From Catonella massiliensis (lineage in GTDB: Bacteria > Bacillota > Clostridia > Lachnospirales > Lachnospiraceae): a stretch of DNA of 64,000 nt. Both the position numbers and the translations under genes were made by a program. The notes beneath the pieces are model-generated. The model saw only the letters and a program-made list of their open reading frames with translations. It searched no databases and had not been told where the DNA came from. The stretch covers positions 1,240,001 to 1,304,000 of the forward strand of contig NZ_JAEPRJ010000001.1 of the NCBI RefSeq assembly GCF_016651435.1. Direction: 5' to 3'. How positions within the stretch are numbered: position 1 is the first letter of the stretch; each line of letters opens with the position of its first letter. This document shows positions 44,092 through 52,698 of this stretch, one piece after another.

Positions 44092-45219
44092 TTATTTAAC
44101 TCCGAAAATTGCCATAAATACACCTGCCGCAACCGCAGTTCCTATAACACCTGCTACGTTAGGTCCCATAGCGTGCATAAGAAGGAAGTTAGAAGGGTCT
44201 GCCTCTCTACCGACCTTCTGTGATACTCTGGCTGCCATTGGTACGGCAGAAACTCCTGCAGAACCAATAAGAGGATTAATCTTACCTCCTGTAAGGTGGC
44301 AAAGGAGCTTACCAAAGAGTACGCCTGCAGCTGTTGCAACTGCAAAAGCAATAAGGCCGAGACCTACGATCTTTAGTGTATCAAGCTTAAGGAATGCCTC
44401 TGCTGAAGTTGTAGCACCTACTGAAGTACCAAGAAGGATAACAACTATGTACATAAGGGCATTACTTGCTGTTTCCTGGAGCTGTTTAACAACACCACTC
44501 TCCCTAAAGAGGTTACCAAGCATAAGCATCCCTACAAGAGGAGCTGTAGTTGGAAGAATGAGTGAAACAACTATTGTAACAACTATTGGGAAGAATATTT
44601 TCTCAAGCTTACTTACAGGTCTAAGCTGCTCCATCTTGATTTTTCTTTCCTTTTCAGTTGTAAAAAGCTTCATAATAGGTGGCTGAATGATAGGAACGAG
44701 TGACATATAAGAGTATGCCGCAACGGCTATAGGTCCCATATACTCAGCCTGCCCAAGCTTTCCTGCAAGGAAGATTGATGTAGGACCGTCAGCACCACCT
44801 ATAATAGCTATGGCTGCTGCTGCCTTATCGTTGAATCCAAGTAATATAGCAAAGAAGTAGGCACCAAAGATACCAAACTGTGCTGCTGCACCCATGATGA
44901 AGCTAATAGGATTAGCAATCAGAGGTCCGAAGTCTGTCATAGCACCTACACCTAAGAATATAAGACAAGGAAGAATACTCCACTCATCCAGTAAGAAAAA
45001 GAAATGGAGAAGTCCGCCTTCTTTCATAATATCCGGATAGATATTAACAAGTAGCATACCAAATGAAATAGGAACCAAAAGCAGCGGCTCATATCCCTTT
45101 GCTATAGCCAGATACAAGAACACCAGAGCAATGAATATCATGAGAATATTTCCCCATGACATGTTGACAAATGCTGTCTGTGCTGCCAGGTTCTCGAGCA
45201 TATTTGTAACATAGCTCAT
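44092..45219 (-). CDS. Sodium ion-translocating decarboxylase beta subunit
   Basis: Membrane subunit of 375 residues that decarboxylates carboxybiotin and pumps Na+ out (OadB/GcdB/MmdB family). Many hydrophobic helices are visible and the key segment [17 protein letters not shown] carries the conserved aspartate for sodium. The C-terminal half has [16 protein letters not shown]. It can serve both carboxyltransferase subunits of this cluster. It starts 36 bp after the biotin carrier gene. Confidence 0.95.
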   Translation of the reverse strand: MSYVTNMLENLAAQTAFVNMSWGNILMIFIALVFLYLAIAKGYEPLLLVPISFGMLLVNIYPDIMKEGGLLHFFFLLDEWSILPCLIFLGVGAMTDFGPLIANPISFIMGAAAQFGIFGAYFFAILLGFNDKAAAAIAIIGGADGPTSIFLAGKLGQAEYMGPIAVAAYSYMSLVPIIQPPIMKLFTTEKERKIKMEQLRPVSKLEKIFFPIVVTIVVSLILPTTAPLVGMLMLGNLFRESGVVKQLQETASNALMYIVVILLGTSVGATTSAEAFLKLDTLKIVGLGLIAFAVATAAGVLFGKLLCHLTGGKINPLIGSAGVSAVPMAARVSQKVGREADPSNFLLMHAMGPNVAGVIGTAVAAGVFMAIFGVK

Positions 45220-45255
45220 AGATAATTACCTCCGTTTTAATGTACAGTTATCAGA

Positions 45256-45624
45256 TTAGTTAAGGGATGCAAGTAAAGCACCTGCTTCAACTGAATCACC
45301 AACTGCACAGGAAACAGAAGCGATTGTTCCGTCCTGAGGTGCAACTATATCATTTTCCATCTTCATAGCTTCAAGAACGATGATTACATCACCCTTCTTA
45401 ACAGCCTGTCCGGCATTTGCCTTTACAGCTAAAATCTTACCAGGCATAGGAGCATTAACCTTAACTGCACCTACGGCACCACTTGATGCAGGAGCTGCTA
45501 CTACAGGCTTTGGAGCAGCCACAGGAGCTGCACTCTTAACTACAGGAGCCGCACCGCTTCCCGCACCCTCTTCAACAGTAACTTCATAAGCTGTTCCATT
45601 AACAGTAATTGTATATGTTTTCAT
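45256..45624 (-). CDS. Biotin carboxyl carrier protein of the decarboxylase
   Basis: A 122-residue carrier with an N-terminal ~25-residue segment, a Pro/Ala-rich flexible linker (~25-55) and a biotinyl domain ending the protein, with the biotinylated lysine in VLEAMKMEND. It swings carboxybiotin between the carboxyltransferase and the membrane beta subunit (MmdC/GcdC type). It lies between the OadG-like gene and the beta subunit. Confidence 0.94.
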   Translation of the reverse strand: MKTYTITVNGTAYEVTVEEGAGSGAAPVVKSAAPVAAPKPVVAAPASSGAVGAVKVNAPMPGKILAVKANAGQAVKKGDVIIVLEAMKMENDIVAPQDGTIASVSCAVGDSVEAGALLASLN

Positions 45625-45675
45625 AATGTGATTATCCTTTCAAAATATTAAAATAAAATTATGCTTTATAAGCTA

Positions 45676-46437
45676 TTACCAGGTACTATTACCTTTTCTC
45701 TTTACTGAGCGGACCACAAGACCGTCAGCAGACACAGAAGAATTATCAGCTGTGTAAGCCATTATGGCTGCTGTGATAACAGCAGTAAGCTCTGCCTGAC
45801 TTAATTCTTCACTTTGTACTGTAGGCTCTGCTACAATCTGCGTATCTGGTTCTGCATCCGTGTGCTCCTTCTTAGCAAGGAACTTAGGAACAAGGCTTAA
45901 TGCCTTTATTACAAAACTAATGAAAATAAGAACAAGGAAGATGAAAGCCATACCAAAAACTGTATTAAGGGCTGCCTTTTCCATCTTTTCGGCAACAGTT
46001 ATCTGTTGTTCTGCCGCTAGACTTGTAGGAATATAACCGCTGTCCATGCTGTCTTCATCAAAGGTGGCGGTAAACTTAACCTTACCTCCTTCAAAATCAA
46101 TCATTTCCTCGTACTTAACGTAATCTTTTCCTTCTACGATATTAGCGCTTGACTCATCAACTGACTTGAAAGCTCCAACCTCTTCCTTAACGGAATTAAG
46201 GTTGTCAATCATAGAAATGATGCTCTTTTTAGCCTTATTGCCTAACTGAGCACTGCTAATTGTATTTTCAAGCTCTCCTGATGCCCACTGTTCGGCAAAG
46301 AAGCTACCTGCCTGCATAACAGTCTCTTTGTTATAAGATAAAGTATCGCTGTCAGTCTTAGAGCTGCCCGCACAGCCGCTAAGTAGCATAAAGCAGGAGA
46401 AAACGCTAAGCACTAATAATATTAGTCTTTTCTGCAT
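45676..46437 (-). CDS. Lipoprotein fused to an OadG-like decarboxylase small subunit
   Basis: A 253-residue protein with a signal peptide and lipobox LLSGC, an extracellular DUF3887-like domain (~45-135: MQAGSFFAEQWASGELENTI), one membrane helix (~158-180: VFGMAFIFLVLIFISFVIKAL) and a C-terminal cytoplasmic tail containing LTAVITAAIMAYTADN, as in OadG/MmdD subunits that hold the complex together. Ordinary OadG proteins are ~80 residues with no extracellular domain. The extra domain could monitor or stabilise the complex; its role is unknown. Confidence 0.82.
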   Translation of the reverse strand: MQKRLILLVLSVFSCFMLLSGCAGSSKTDSDTLSYNKETVMQAGSFFAEQWASGELENTISSAQLGNKAKKSIISMIDNLNSVKEEVGAFKSVDESSANIVEGKDYVKYEEMIDFEGGKVKFTATFDEDSMDSGYIPTSLAAEQQITVAEKMEKAALNTVFGMAFIFLVLIFISFVIKALSLVPKFLAKKEHTDAEPDTQIVAEPTVQSEELSQAELTAVITAAIMAYTADNSSVSADGLVVRSVKRKGNSTW

Positions 46438-46455
46438 ATTTACTTCCTCTCTATA

Positions 46456-47892
46456 TTAAATTGTGCTGTGTTTTTTATTTGGACGAAATTCCCTCTTTGT
46501 ATATAACATCTCAAAAGCATATACAAGCTGCTTTCTTGTTGCGGCAGGCTCGATGATGCTATCTACGAAGCCTCTCTTTGCTGCAGATACAGGATTGTTC
46601 TGAAGAGCTGCATACTCTCCCGCTTTTTCACTGATTGTGGCAGCATCCTTGCCGTCATATATAATCTCCGCAGCAAGCTTAGCATCCATCATACCAATTT
46701 CAGCATCACTGTAAGCAAATACAAGGTCTGCACCAATATGCTTTGAATTCATAGTAATGTAAGCACTTCCGTATGCCTTACCTACAATAAGGTTTACCTT
46801 AGGTACAGTCGCATTGGCAAATGCTGCTGTAAGCTGTGATAAAGCTCTTGCTATAGAACGCTCTTCTCCTACTGATGAGGCAAAGCCTGTTACAGATGTA
46901 AGTGTAAGCACAGGGATTGAAAATGAATCACAGAATTCTACAAAATGAGCTGCCTTATATGCACCTGCCATCGTAAGAACACTGTCAAACTTTTTAGCAG
47001 CTTTACCATCCTCACCAAGGATTTCACTACGGTTTGCCACAGCTCCTACAATTGCTCCGTTCAGGCGGATGAAACCAATAACCATTTCTTTTGCGCAATC
47101 AGCCTTTAACTCTAAGAACCAGTTGTTATCAGATATTTCACGAAGTGCTGCCGCAGTATCTTTAACATGTGTACCTAAACCAGCTGTTACCCTATTGAGG
47201 TCATCATCACACTCGCAAATAACTCCGGTATTCTCGTTGTTTGATGGAAGTACAGAAATAAGCTCTCTTGCCTTTGCAAGAGCTTCTACATCATCCTCTG
47301 CCACGATGTCTACATTGCCTGATTCAGCCTGAAAAGCTGCTCCTGCTGTATTGCACTTAGCTGTATAGTTATTATCAACTGCGTTAGGTGAATTTACAAA
47401 TAACTTTGCATTATCACGTGTCATGATAACAAAGTCACTAATTGCGGCCGAAATAGCAGAGCCACCGCCACAGGTTCCAAGAATTACGGTAACTGTAGGA
47501 ATAACACCGCTTGCAAGCACCTGTCTTGCATATACCTTACCGAATGCATCAAGTGCATCTGTAGACTCTTCAAGCCTCATGCCTGCACAATCTGTGATTG
47601 CAACCACAGGAACACCAACCTTGGTAGCGAGATCATACACATTGACTATCTGTCTGGCGTGCATTTCACCCATTGTTCCGCCAAGAGCATCCTTGTCCTG
47701 GCTATAAACATAAACAAGACTACCGTCTATAAGACCATAGCCTGCAATTACGCCGTCACCGGGAACTTCTTTTTCACTAAGGTTAAAATCTGTGCTTCTT
47801 TTTGTTACTAAAGCACCAATTTCAACAAAACTGTTTTCGTCAAGCAAAGAGAGTATTCTATCTCTCGCCGACAGCACTACTGCATTACCCAT
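46456..47892 (-). CDS. Acyl-CoA carboxyltransferase subunit (MmdA/PccB type)
   Basis: A 478-residue carboxyltransferase of the crotonase fold: VYSQDKDALGGTMGEMHARQ, TDCAGMRLEES, GTCGGGSAISAAISDFVIM and a C-terminal GKAYGSAYITMNSKH, typical of methylmalonyl-CoA decarboxylase alpha or propionyl-CoA carboxylase beta. In this cluster it most likely removes CO2 from methylmalonyl-CoA (or glutaconyl/malonyl-CoA) onto biotin. It is somewhat shorter than the usual ~510 residues. GGAGGG precedes the ATG and the cluster promoter lies upstream. Confidence 0.88.
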   Translation of the reverse strand: MGNAVVLSARDRILSLLDENSFVEIGALVTKRSTDFNLSEKEVPGDGVIAGYGLIDGSLVYVYSQDKDALGGTMGEMHARQIVNVYDLATKVGVPVVAITDCAGMRLEESTDALDAFGKVYARQVLASGVIPTVTVILGTCGGGSAISAAISDFVIMTRDNAKLFVNSPNAVDNNYTAKCNTAGAAFQAESGNVDIVAEDDVEALAKARELISVLPSNNENTGVICECDDDLNRVTAGLGTHVKDTAAALREISDNNWFLELKADCAKEMVIGFIRLNGAIVGAVANRSEILGEDGKAAKKFDSVLTMAGAYKAAHFVEFCDSFSIPVLTLTSVTGFASSVGEERSIARALSQLTAAFANATVPKVNLIVGKAYGSAYITMNSKHIGADLVFAYSDAEIGMMDAKLAAEIIYDGKDAATISEKAGEYAALQNNPVSAAKRGFVDSIIEPAATRKQLVYAFEMLYTKREFRPNKKHSTI

Positions 47893-47973
47893 TCTTAGCC
47901 CTCCATTAACTTAAGTTTGGTTTTTATCAGGAATAAACTGAATATCAAAACATCCAATTTACCGCCGATTATA

Positions 47974-48002
47974 ATTATAAACTTATAACTGGAAAAGTAC
48001 AA
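47974..48002 (-). promoter_or_regulatory. Promoter of the decarboxylase cluster
   Basis: Minus strand TTGTAC (48002-47997), 17-bp spacer, TATAAT (47979-47974), in the 145 bp between scpB and the first cluster gene. Confidence 0.75.
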
Positions 48003-48037
48003 GTGTATTTTAAGTTTTTTATAAAAAAATAGGTATT

Positions 48038-48622
48038 TTAGTCAATTTTTTCTAAATCCTCAAATGAAAGCTGAGCTTCTTTTTCAGCCTCAAGCTTAAA
48101 CTCATCTTCTGCTTCCTGTCCAATAACAGGCAAATCCTCAAGTGACTTTATGCCAAAAGAGCGCAGGAAATCCTCTGTGGTACCAAAAACTAAAGGCTTA
48201 CCCGGTGCCTGGAGCCTGCCTGCTTCCTCAATAAGTCCGTATTCAATAAGCTTGTTAACTGCATGGTCTGACTTAACTCCTCTTATAGCTTCAATATCAG
48301 CCCTGGTTACAGGCTGTTTGTAAGCAACTATTGAAAGGGTTTCAAGCAAAGCATCTGTAAGGTTGTGCTTTTTAGGCACATTAGTCACCTTTATTAGAGT
48401 TTCATACATCTCTGCCTTGGTACACATTTGAAATGAATCTTCAAGCTCTATTATACTGATTCCATGCCCCTCATCTTCATATTCATCCATCATAGTATGG
48501 ATGACCTTCTTAACTGTATCTTCATCCAGCTCGACCGCTTCGGCAATAGCTGTAAGCCTTACTGATTTGCCTATTGCAAAAAGTATGGCCTCTATCTTAG
48601 CCTTAAGTATCTTCAATTCCAC
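48038..48622 (-). CDS. scpB: Segregation and condensation protein B
   Basis: Winged-helix kleisin partner of the SMC complex, 194 residues. It shows IEAILFAIGKSVRLTAIAEAV, LLETLSIVAYKQPVTRADIEAIRGV and GRLQAPGKPLVFGTTEDFL, all diagnostic. It starts seven bases after scpA and acts with it in chromosome compaction and segregation. Confidence 0.96.
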   Translation of the reverse strand: MELKILKAKIEAILFAIGKSVRLTAIAEAVELDEDTVKKVIHTMMDEYEDEGHGISIIELEDSFQMCTKAEMYETLIKVTNVPKKHNLTDALLETLSIVAYKQPVTRADIEAIRGVKSDHAVNKLIEYGLIEEAGRLQAPGKPLVFGTTEDFLRSFGIKSLEDLPVIGQEAEDEFKLEAEKEAQLSFEDLEKID

Positions 48623-48628
48623 GACTTA

Positions 48629-49414
48629 TTACTCTCCCATGTTCTTATAATCTTCTTTGGTAAACATCTTCTCTTCAACAAATTCTATCAAAATGTCCGA
48701 AACATTATCATCCTGAACTGCCTTTATGGCTCCAACCTTCATAAGCTCAAGCACAGCAAGAAAGCTCACAACTACGTGCAGTCTTGAAGGCTGGTTTATA
48801 AGAAATTCCTTAAAGCTAAAGGATTTATGCTCTTTTGCGAAGCTTTGAAGCTCACCAATAGACTCAGACAGGCTTATAGGCTCTTTTTTAATCTTTCCGA
48901 ACGAGCTTCTGATAGGATCGGTTTTATCTGTCTGTTTTTTGATAACAAAATTATAAATGTTATGTAGCTTCGCAAGAGTCAAGTCACCTATAATTTCCTG
49001 AATTTCAGGCTTTGGCGCATATTCAGCAACCTCTTTAGGGATGGTAGGCTCCTTAAAGAGGTAGGAGGAAGCAAAATCTCCTTTTCCTTTAAGAAGCTCA
49101 GCAGAGTATTTATACATCTTGTATTCAATAAGCCTCTTTACAAGGTCCTCTCTTGGATCAATCTCCTCGCCGTTTTCCTTCTCTTCCTTTGGCAACAACA
49201 TCCGTGACTTAATGTTTATAAGCTGTGCTGCAACCAAAAGAAAGTCACTCATCGTATCAAGGTCAGCCGTTTTCATCTGATTGACATATTCCATGTACTG
49301 GTCTGTAATCTCAGCTATAGGTATATCATAAATGTCTATTTTATTTTTCTCAATGAGATGAAGCAAGAGGTCAAGAGGACCTTCAAATACTTCAAGCTTA
49401 ACTTCAATTCCCAT
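48629..49414 (-). CDS. scpA: Segregation and condensation protein A
   Basis: Kleisin subunit that bridges SMC heads, 261 residues from MGIEVKLEVFEGPLDLLLHLIEKNKIDIYDIPIAEI. The C-terminal winged helix has SFLAVLELMKVGAIKAVQ. ATG 49414 is chosen over an in-frame TTG at 49429 because GGAGAG sits at the right distance. The start lies inside the end of the metallophosphoesterase gene (11-bp overlap), so translation is coupled. Confidence 0.96.
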   Translation of the reverse strand: MGIEVKLEVFEGPLDLLLHLIEKNKIDIYDIPIAEITDQYMEYVNQMKTADLDTMSDFLLVAAQLINIKSRMLLPKEEKENGEEIDPREDLVKRLIEYKMYKYSAELLKGKGDFASSYLFKEPTIPKEVAEYAPKPEIQEIIGDLTLAKLHNIYNFVIKKQTDKTDPIRSSFGKIKKEPISLSESIGELQSFAKEHKSFSFKEFLINQPSRLHVVVSFLAVLELMKVGAIKAVQDDNVSDILIEFVEEKMFTKEDYKNMGE

Positions 49415-50249
49415 GTAATTTCTCTCCAAATTTCAATTCTACAAGAGTAATCTCGGGTGGGTTAAACACCCTTAAGTTGATGGTATGGGTGCCTGCACCA
49501 CAGGAAACTATCATATTGCTGCCATTTTCTGTATAAAAGCCTCCTGAGTATTTAGGAAATATAAAAAAGTCAGGCCCTATCACTCCCCCAACAAGTGGCA
49601 GACGCATAATCCCGCCATGTAAATGCCCTGAAAGGGTTAGGTCAGCCTTCCACCTGCTGTAAGTCTCAAAATAAAGCGGTGAATGTGCCATAAGTATAGT
49701 GTAGTTGCCACCCTTTGCTCCGAGTTTTTCTTCCACACTATCTAACGATAATTTATTTCTTCTAAATTTTGGATAATTCTCTTTACCCAAACTTAGTCCG
49801 TAAATGTCTATACAGTCATCATTTTCTCTATGAAAGCTGAATTTTTCATTATCCAGTAGTTTTACATTTAGCTCTTTAAGCTTTGATTTATATTCATCCC
49901 AAAGTGCAGGATGAAGCTTCTCCTCGTGATTGCCAAGCGCATGAATAACAGTGTACTTAGGTGTAAGTTCAGCTATCAAATCTATAGAAGTATTAACTGT
50001 TTCTTTTGAAAGAGGTCTATAACCCTCCTTACATCTCCTGCTTATTCCACCAACAACCATATCACCGCCTATTAGTATACAGTCAGGCTTTGCTTTATAT
50101 ATCATCTCAAGCAGCTTTGTATTGTTTTTCCCATATTTTTTTCCATGTAAATCCGAAATAAATATAAATCTAAATCCATCAAAGGATAAAGGTAACTTCG
50201 GTGAGTATACCTGATATTTTTTTATATATAATCCTTTACCTAAGACCAA
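49404..50249 (-). CDS. Metallophosphoesterase (YkuE/YaeI-like)
   Basis: A 281-residue calcineurin-like phosphoesterase. Metal motifs in order: FISDLHG, GGDMVVGG, ALGNHE, MAHSPLYFE and LSGHLHGG. YkuE/YaeI relatives act on lipids or cell-wall compounds but the substrate is not known. The TTG start at 50249 fits with AAGGGG seven bases upstream. No membrane helix or signal is obvious, so it may be cytoplasmic. It leads a transcript with scpA and scpB. Confidence 0.85.
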   Translation of the reverse strand: MVLGKGLYIKKYQVYSPKLPLSFDGFRFIFISDLHGKKYGKNNTKLLEMIYKAKPDCILIGGDMVVGGISRRCKEGYRPLSKETVNTSIDLIAELTPKYTVIHALGNHEEKLHPALWDEYKSKLKELNVKLLDNEKFSFHRENDDCIDIYGLSLGKENYPKFRRNKLSLDSVEEKLGAKGGNYTILMAHSPLYFETYSRWKADLTLSGHLHGGIMRLPLVGGVIGPDFFIFPKYSGGFYTENGSNMIVSCGAGTHTINLRVFNPPEITLVELKFGEKLHGN

Positions 50250-50300
50250 ACATTATCCCCTTTCCATTAATCCTATGCCGCCAGATAACCATTGTAACAT

Positions 50301-50350
50301 AAAAGCACCGACTATGATATATTAAATTTAAAATTATCATAATCGGTGCT
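50301..50350 (-). terminator. Terminator of the short Fur-like gene
   Basis: AGCACCGA(C)TATGATA at the left pairs with TATCATAATCGGTGCT ending at 50350, with one mismatch, followed on the minus strand by TTTTATG. It begins four bases after the stop codon, which indicates that the short reading frame is the full gene. Confidence 0.85.
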
Positions 50351-50353
50351 AAA

Positions 50354-50593
50354 TTATAAATTAACTACTTCGATTGTATCTATCCTGTGTACTATTCCCA
50401 TATCCTCAAGCTGCCTTATCATCCTGTATACAGTTGCCATACCGACTGTCTTATCCTTTTCAGCAACTTGATAATAAATATCTTTACAGGAATTAAAGTC
50501 ATTGTTCATGATAACATCAATGATAAGCCTGCGCTGTTTAGTAATCCGGCATCCGTCTAACTTCAGTCTCTCAATAACCTGTTCACTCGTCAT
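50354..50593 (-). CDS. Short Fur-family DNA-binding protein (winged helix only)
   Basis: Only 79 residues, but they cover the Fur/PerR winged helix: LKLDGCRITKQRRLIIDVI, SCKDIYYQV, VGMATVYRMIRQLEDMGIV and a final wing HRIDTIEVV. The metal-binding dimerisation half (another ~60 residues) is absent. A terminator follows directly and no remnant is seen, so this looks like a genuine short form rather than a frameshifted gene. Three copies of a 14-bp dyad lie just upstream. It may bind DNA without metal sensing or act with a partner. Confidence 0.85.
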   Translation of the reverse strand: MTSEQVIERLKLDGCRITKQRRLIIDVIMNNDFNSCKDIYYQVAEKDKTVGMATVYRMIRQLEDMGIVHRIDTIEVVNL

Positions 50594-50614
50594 ATCAACA
50601 ACCCCTTAATATAA

Positions 50615-50674
50615 TGATACAAGTGTCAAAGCACATAATGATACAAGTGTCAAAAATATCTGACACCCGTATCA
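50615..50674. promoter_or_regulatory. Three 14-bp dyads in front of the Fur-like gene (repeat copy C)
   Basis: TGATACAAGTGTCA at 50615-50628 and 50639-50652, and TGACACCCGTATCA at 50661-50674, fit TGAYAC-NN-GTRTCA and repeat with 24- and 22-bp spacing, about two helical turns. The first ends 22 bp before the start codon. They resemble a shortened Fur box (TGATAAT-N-ATTATCA) and may be autoregulatory operators. The second and third together align with the first part of repeats D and E. Confidence 0.7.
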
Positions 50675-50772
50675 CATAGTCCATAGCAATTATATTTGCA
50701 ATAGAATATAATATTCACTTAGAACACATATATACTATATTAAAACATTTGAAAATGATTGTCAATATCGAA

Positions 50773-51963
50773 CTATACTAATTCTTCAAGCATTGAAGTT
50801 CCAATGGTTCCCTCAGGCATCTTAACTCCAAAATTCTCAGCAATGGTAGCTCCCATATCTGCAAATGTCTCTCTTTCAGGTATGCTGCCTGATCCATTTA
50901 AGCTCTTTGAATATGCAAGGAAAGGCACCTTTTCTCTGGTATGGTCGGTTCCTGTATAGGTAGGATCATTGCCATGGTCGGCAGTGATTATAAGTAAGTC
51001 ATCTTCACGCATCACATCTAAGAGTTCTCCAAGCTTTACGTCAAACTTCTCTATCTCATCACCATAGCCTATAGGATCCCTTCTATGTCCCCAAAGTGCA
51101 TCAAAATCAACAAGGTTTACAAAACAAAGCCCCTTAAAGTCTTTCTTTGCTTCTTCTATAGTCTGCTCCATACCATGAACCGAGCTGTTAGACTTATATG
51201 CCTCTGTGATACCCTCTGTGACAAAGATATCGTTTATCTTACCTATGGAAATCACATCAAGGCCGGCATCTTTAAGCGCATTAAGAGCAGTATCAATAGG
51301 AGGTTTAACTGCGTAATCATGGCGGTTCGCAGTTCTTTTAAACTCACCCTTCTTCTTGCCTACATAAGGTCTTGCAATAACTCTTCCAACCTTCCATTCA
51401 TCCTTCATACACAGCTCTCTGGCTATTTCACAGCATCTATAAAGATTGGCAAGGTCAAAGGTCTCCTCATTTCCACATATCTGAAGCACAGAGTCAGCAG
51501 ATGTATACACTATCATCTTGCCTTCATTTATCTCTGTTTCTGCAAGCTCTTCAAGAATCTCAGTTCCCGAAGCACTCTTGTTTCCTATGATTTCTTTCCC
51601 ACAGCGCTTTGATAATTCATCTAAAAGCTCCTTTGGAAAGCCTGTATCAGTAAAGGTTACAAAAGGAGTTGTAGTGTGGATTCCCATCATCTCCCAGTGT
51701 CCTGTCATAGTATCCTTGCCGTTACTCTTTTCTTTAAGTGCACAATAATAAGCAAGAGGCTTATCAACAGGCTCTACCTTGCTAAGTGGCTTTAGATTGG
51801 CAAGTCCTAATTTTCTAAGATTAGGTATGTTAAAATGTTCAACTGTATCAGATATATGTCCCAAGGTATCTACACCAACATCGCCAAACTTCTCTGCATC
51901 CGGCATTGCTCCAATGCCCATAGAGTCAATAACTATCAAAAATACACGCTTAAATCTAATCAT
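50773..51963 (-). CDS. deoB: Phosphopentomutase
   Basis: Converts (deoxy)ribose 1-phosphate to the 5-phosphate in nucleoside catabolism. The 396-residue alkaline-phosphatase-fold enzyme has [24 protein letters not shown] with the catalytic threonine, [13 protein letters not shown] and [19 protein letters not shown], the manganese-binding sites. Its ATG overlaps the deoC stop by one base. It is the last gene of the nucleoside operon. Confidence 0.97.
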   Translation of the reverse strand: MIRFKRVFLIVIDSMGIGAMPDAEKFGDVGVDTLGHISDTVEHFNIPNLRKLGLANLKPLSKVEPVDKPLAYYCALKEKSNGKDTMTGHWEMMGIHTTTPFVTFTDTGFPKELLDELSKRCGKEIIGNKSASGTEILEELAETEINEGKMIVYTSADSVLQICGNEETFDLANLYRCCEIARELCMKDEWKVGRVIARPYVGKKKGEFKRTANRHDYAVKPPIDTALNALKDAGLDVISIGKINDIFVTEGITEAYKSNSSVHGMEQTIEEAKKDFKGLCFVNLVDFDALWGHRRDPIGYGDEIEKFDVKLGELLDVMREDDLLIITADHGNDPTYTGTDHTREKVPFLAYSKSLNGSGSIPERETFADMGATIAENFGVKMPEGTIGTSMLEELV

Positions 51964-52628
51964 TAATATCCTGTCGCCTCCTGTCCTTTAACTAATTTTA
52001 CTATCCTGCTTGTACCCAGTCTGTCTGCACCAAGCTCAAGAAACTTATACGCATCCTCAAGACTTGATATACCACCGGCAGCCTTAATCCTTACATTTTT
52101 ACCGACATGCTCACTAAAGAGTTTAATGTCATCAAAGGTAGCACCTGCTTTGCTAAAACCTGTAGAGGTTTTAATGTAATCAGCGCCAGCCTTGGTTACA
52201 ATCTCACACATCTTTATTTTCTCTTCATCGGTGAGCAGGCAGGTCTCAATTATTACTTTAAGAATCTTATTTCCTACAGCTTCTTTTATCGCTCTAATCT
52301 CTGCTTCAAGTTCATCGTATCTTTTATCCTTCAGCCAGCCAATGTTGATGACCATGTCTACTTCCATGGCACCATTATTTATGGCATCCTTAGCCATAAA
52401 CACTTTGGATGCAGTGGTGTCATAACCATTTGGAAAGCCTATTACTGTACAGATTGCAAGCTTTCCGTCAACATAATCGGAAGCTTCTTTTACATAACTT
52501 GCCGGTATACAGGCAGATGCAACCTTATACTTCATAGCATCATCTAAAATCTGTTTAATCTCTTCCCATGAAGCTGTCTGTGTAAGTAAAGTGTGGTCAA
52601 CATGGGTTAGCATTTCCTTTTGTGTCAT
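51963..52628 (-). CDS. deoC: Deoxyribose-phosphate aldolase
   Basis: Splits deoxyribose 5-phosphate into glyceraldehyde 3-phosphate and acetaldehyde. The 221-residue TIM barrel shows [38 protein letters not shown] with the lysine/aspartate pair, and the Schiff-base lysine in [10 protein letters not shown], followed by RIKAAGGI. It closes the pathway from deoxynucleosides to central carbon. Confidence 0.97.
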   Translation of the reverse strand: MTQKEMLTHVDHTLLTQTASWEEIKQILDDAMKYKVASACIPASYVKEASDYVDGKLAICTVIGFPNGYDTTASKVFMAKDAINNGAMEVDMVINIGWLKDKRYDELEAEIRAIKEAVGNKILKVIIETCLLTDEEKIKMCEIVTKAGADYIKTSTGFSKAGATFDDIKLFSEHVGKNVRIKAAGGISSLEDAYKFLELGADRLGTSRIVKLVKGQEATGY

Positions 52629-52652
52629 TTAAAACCATCCTTTCAATATAGT

Positions 52653-52689
52653 TTCGACTATTGTAGAAAACTATTCTACAATAGTCGAA
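52653..52689. repeat. Perfect 16-bp inverted repeat between deoD and deoC
   Basis: TTCGACTATTGTAGAA (52653-52668) and TTCTACAATAGTCGAA (52674-52689) with a 5-base loop. There is no U-run on either strand. It may be a message-stabilising or processing hairpin inside the operon, or a protein-binding palindrome. The TTGTAGAAT part resembles the hairpin at the end of trmO. Confidence 0.8.
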
Positions 52690-52698
52690 TATTAAAAC

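Noticed and set aside
50354..50593. Fur-like gene as a frameshifted pseudogene
   Set aside because: No remnant of the second domain in any frame and a terminator starts four bases after the stop.
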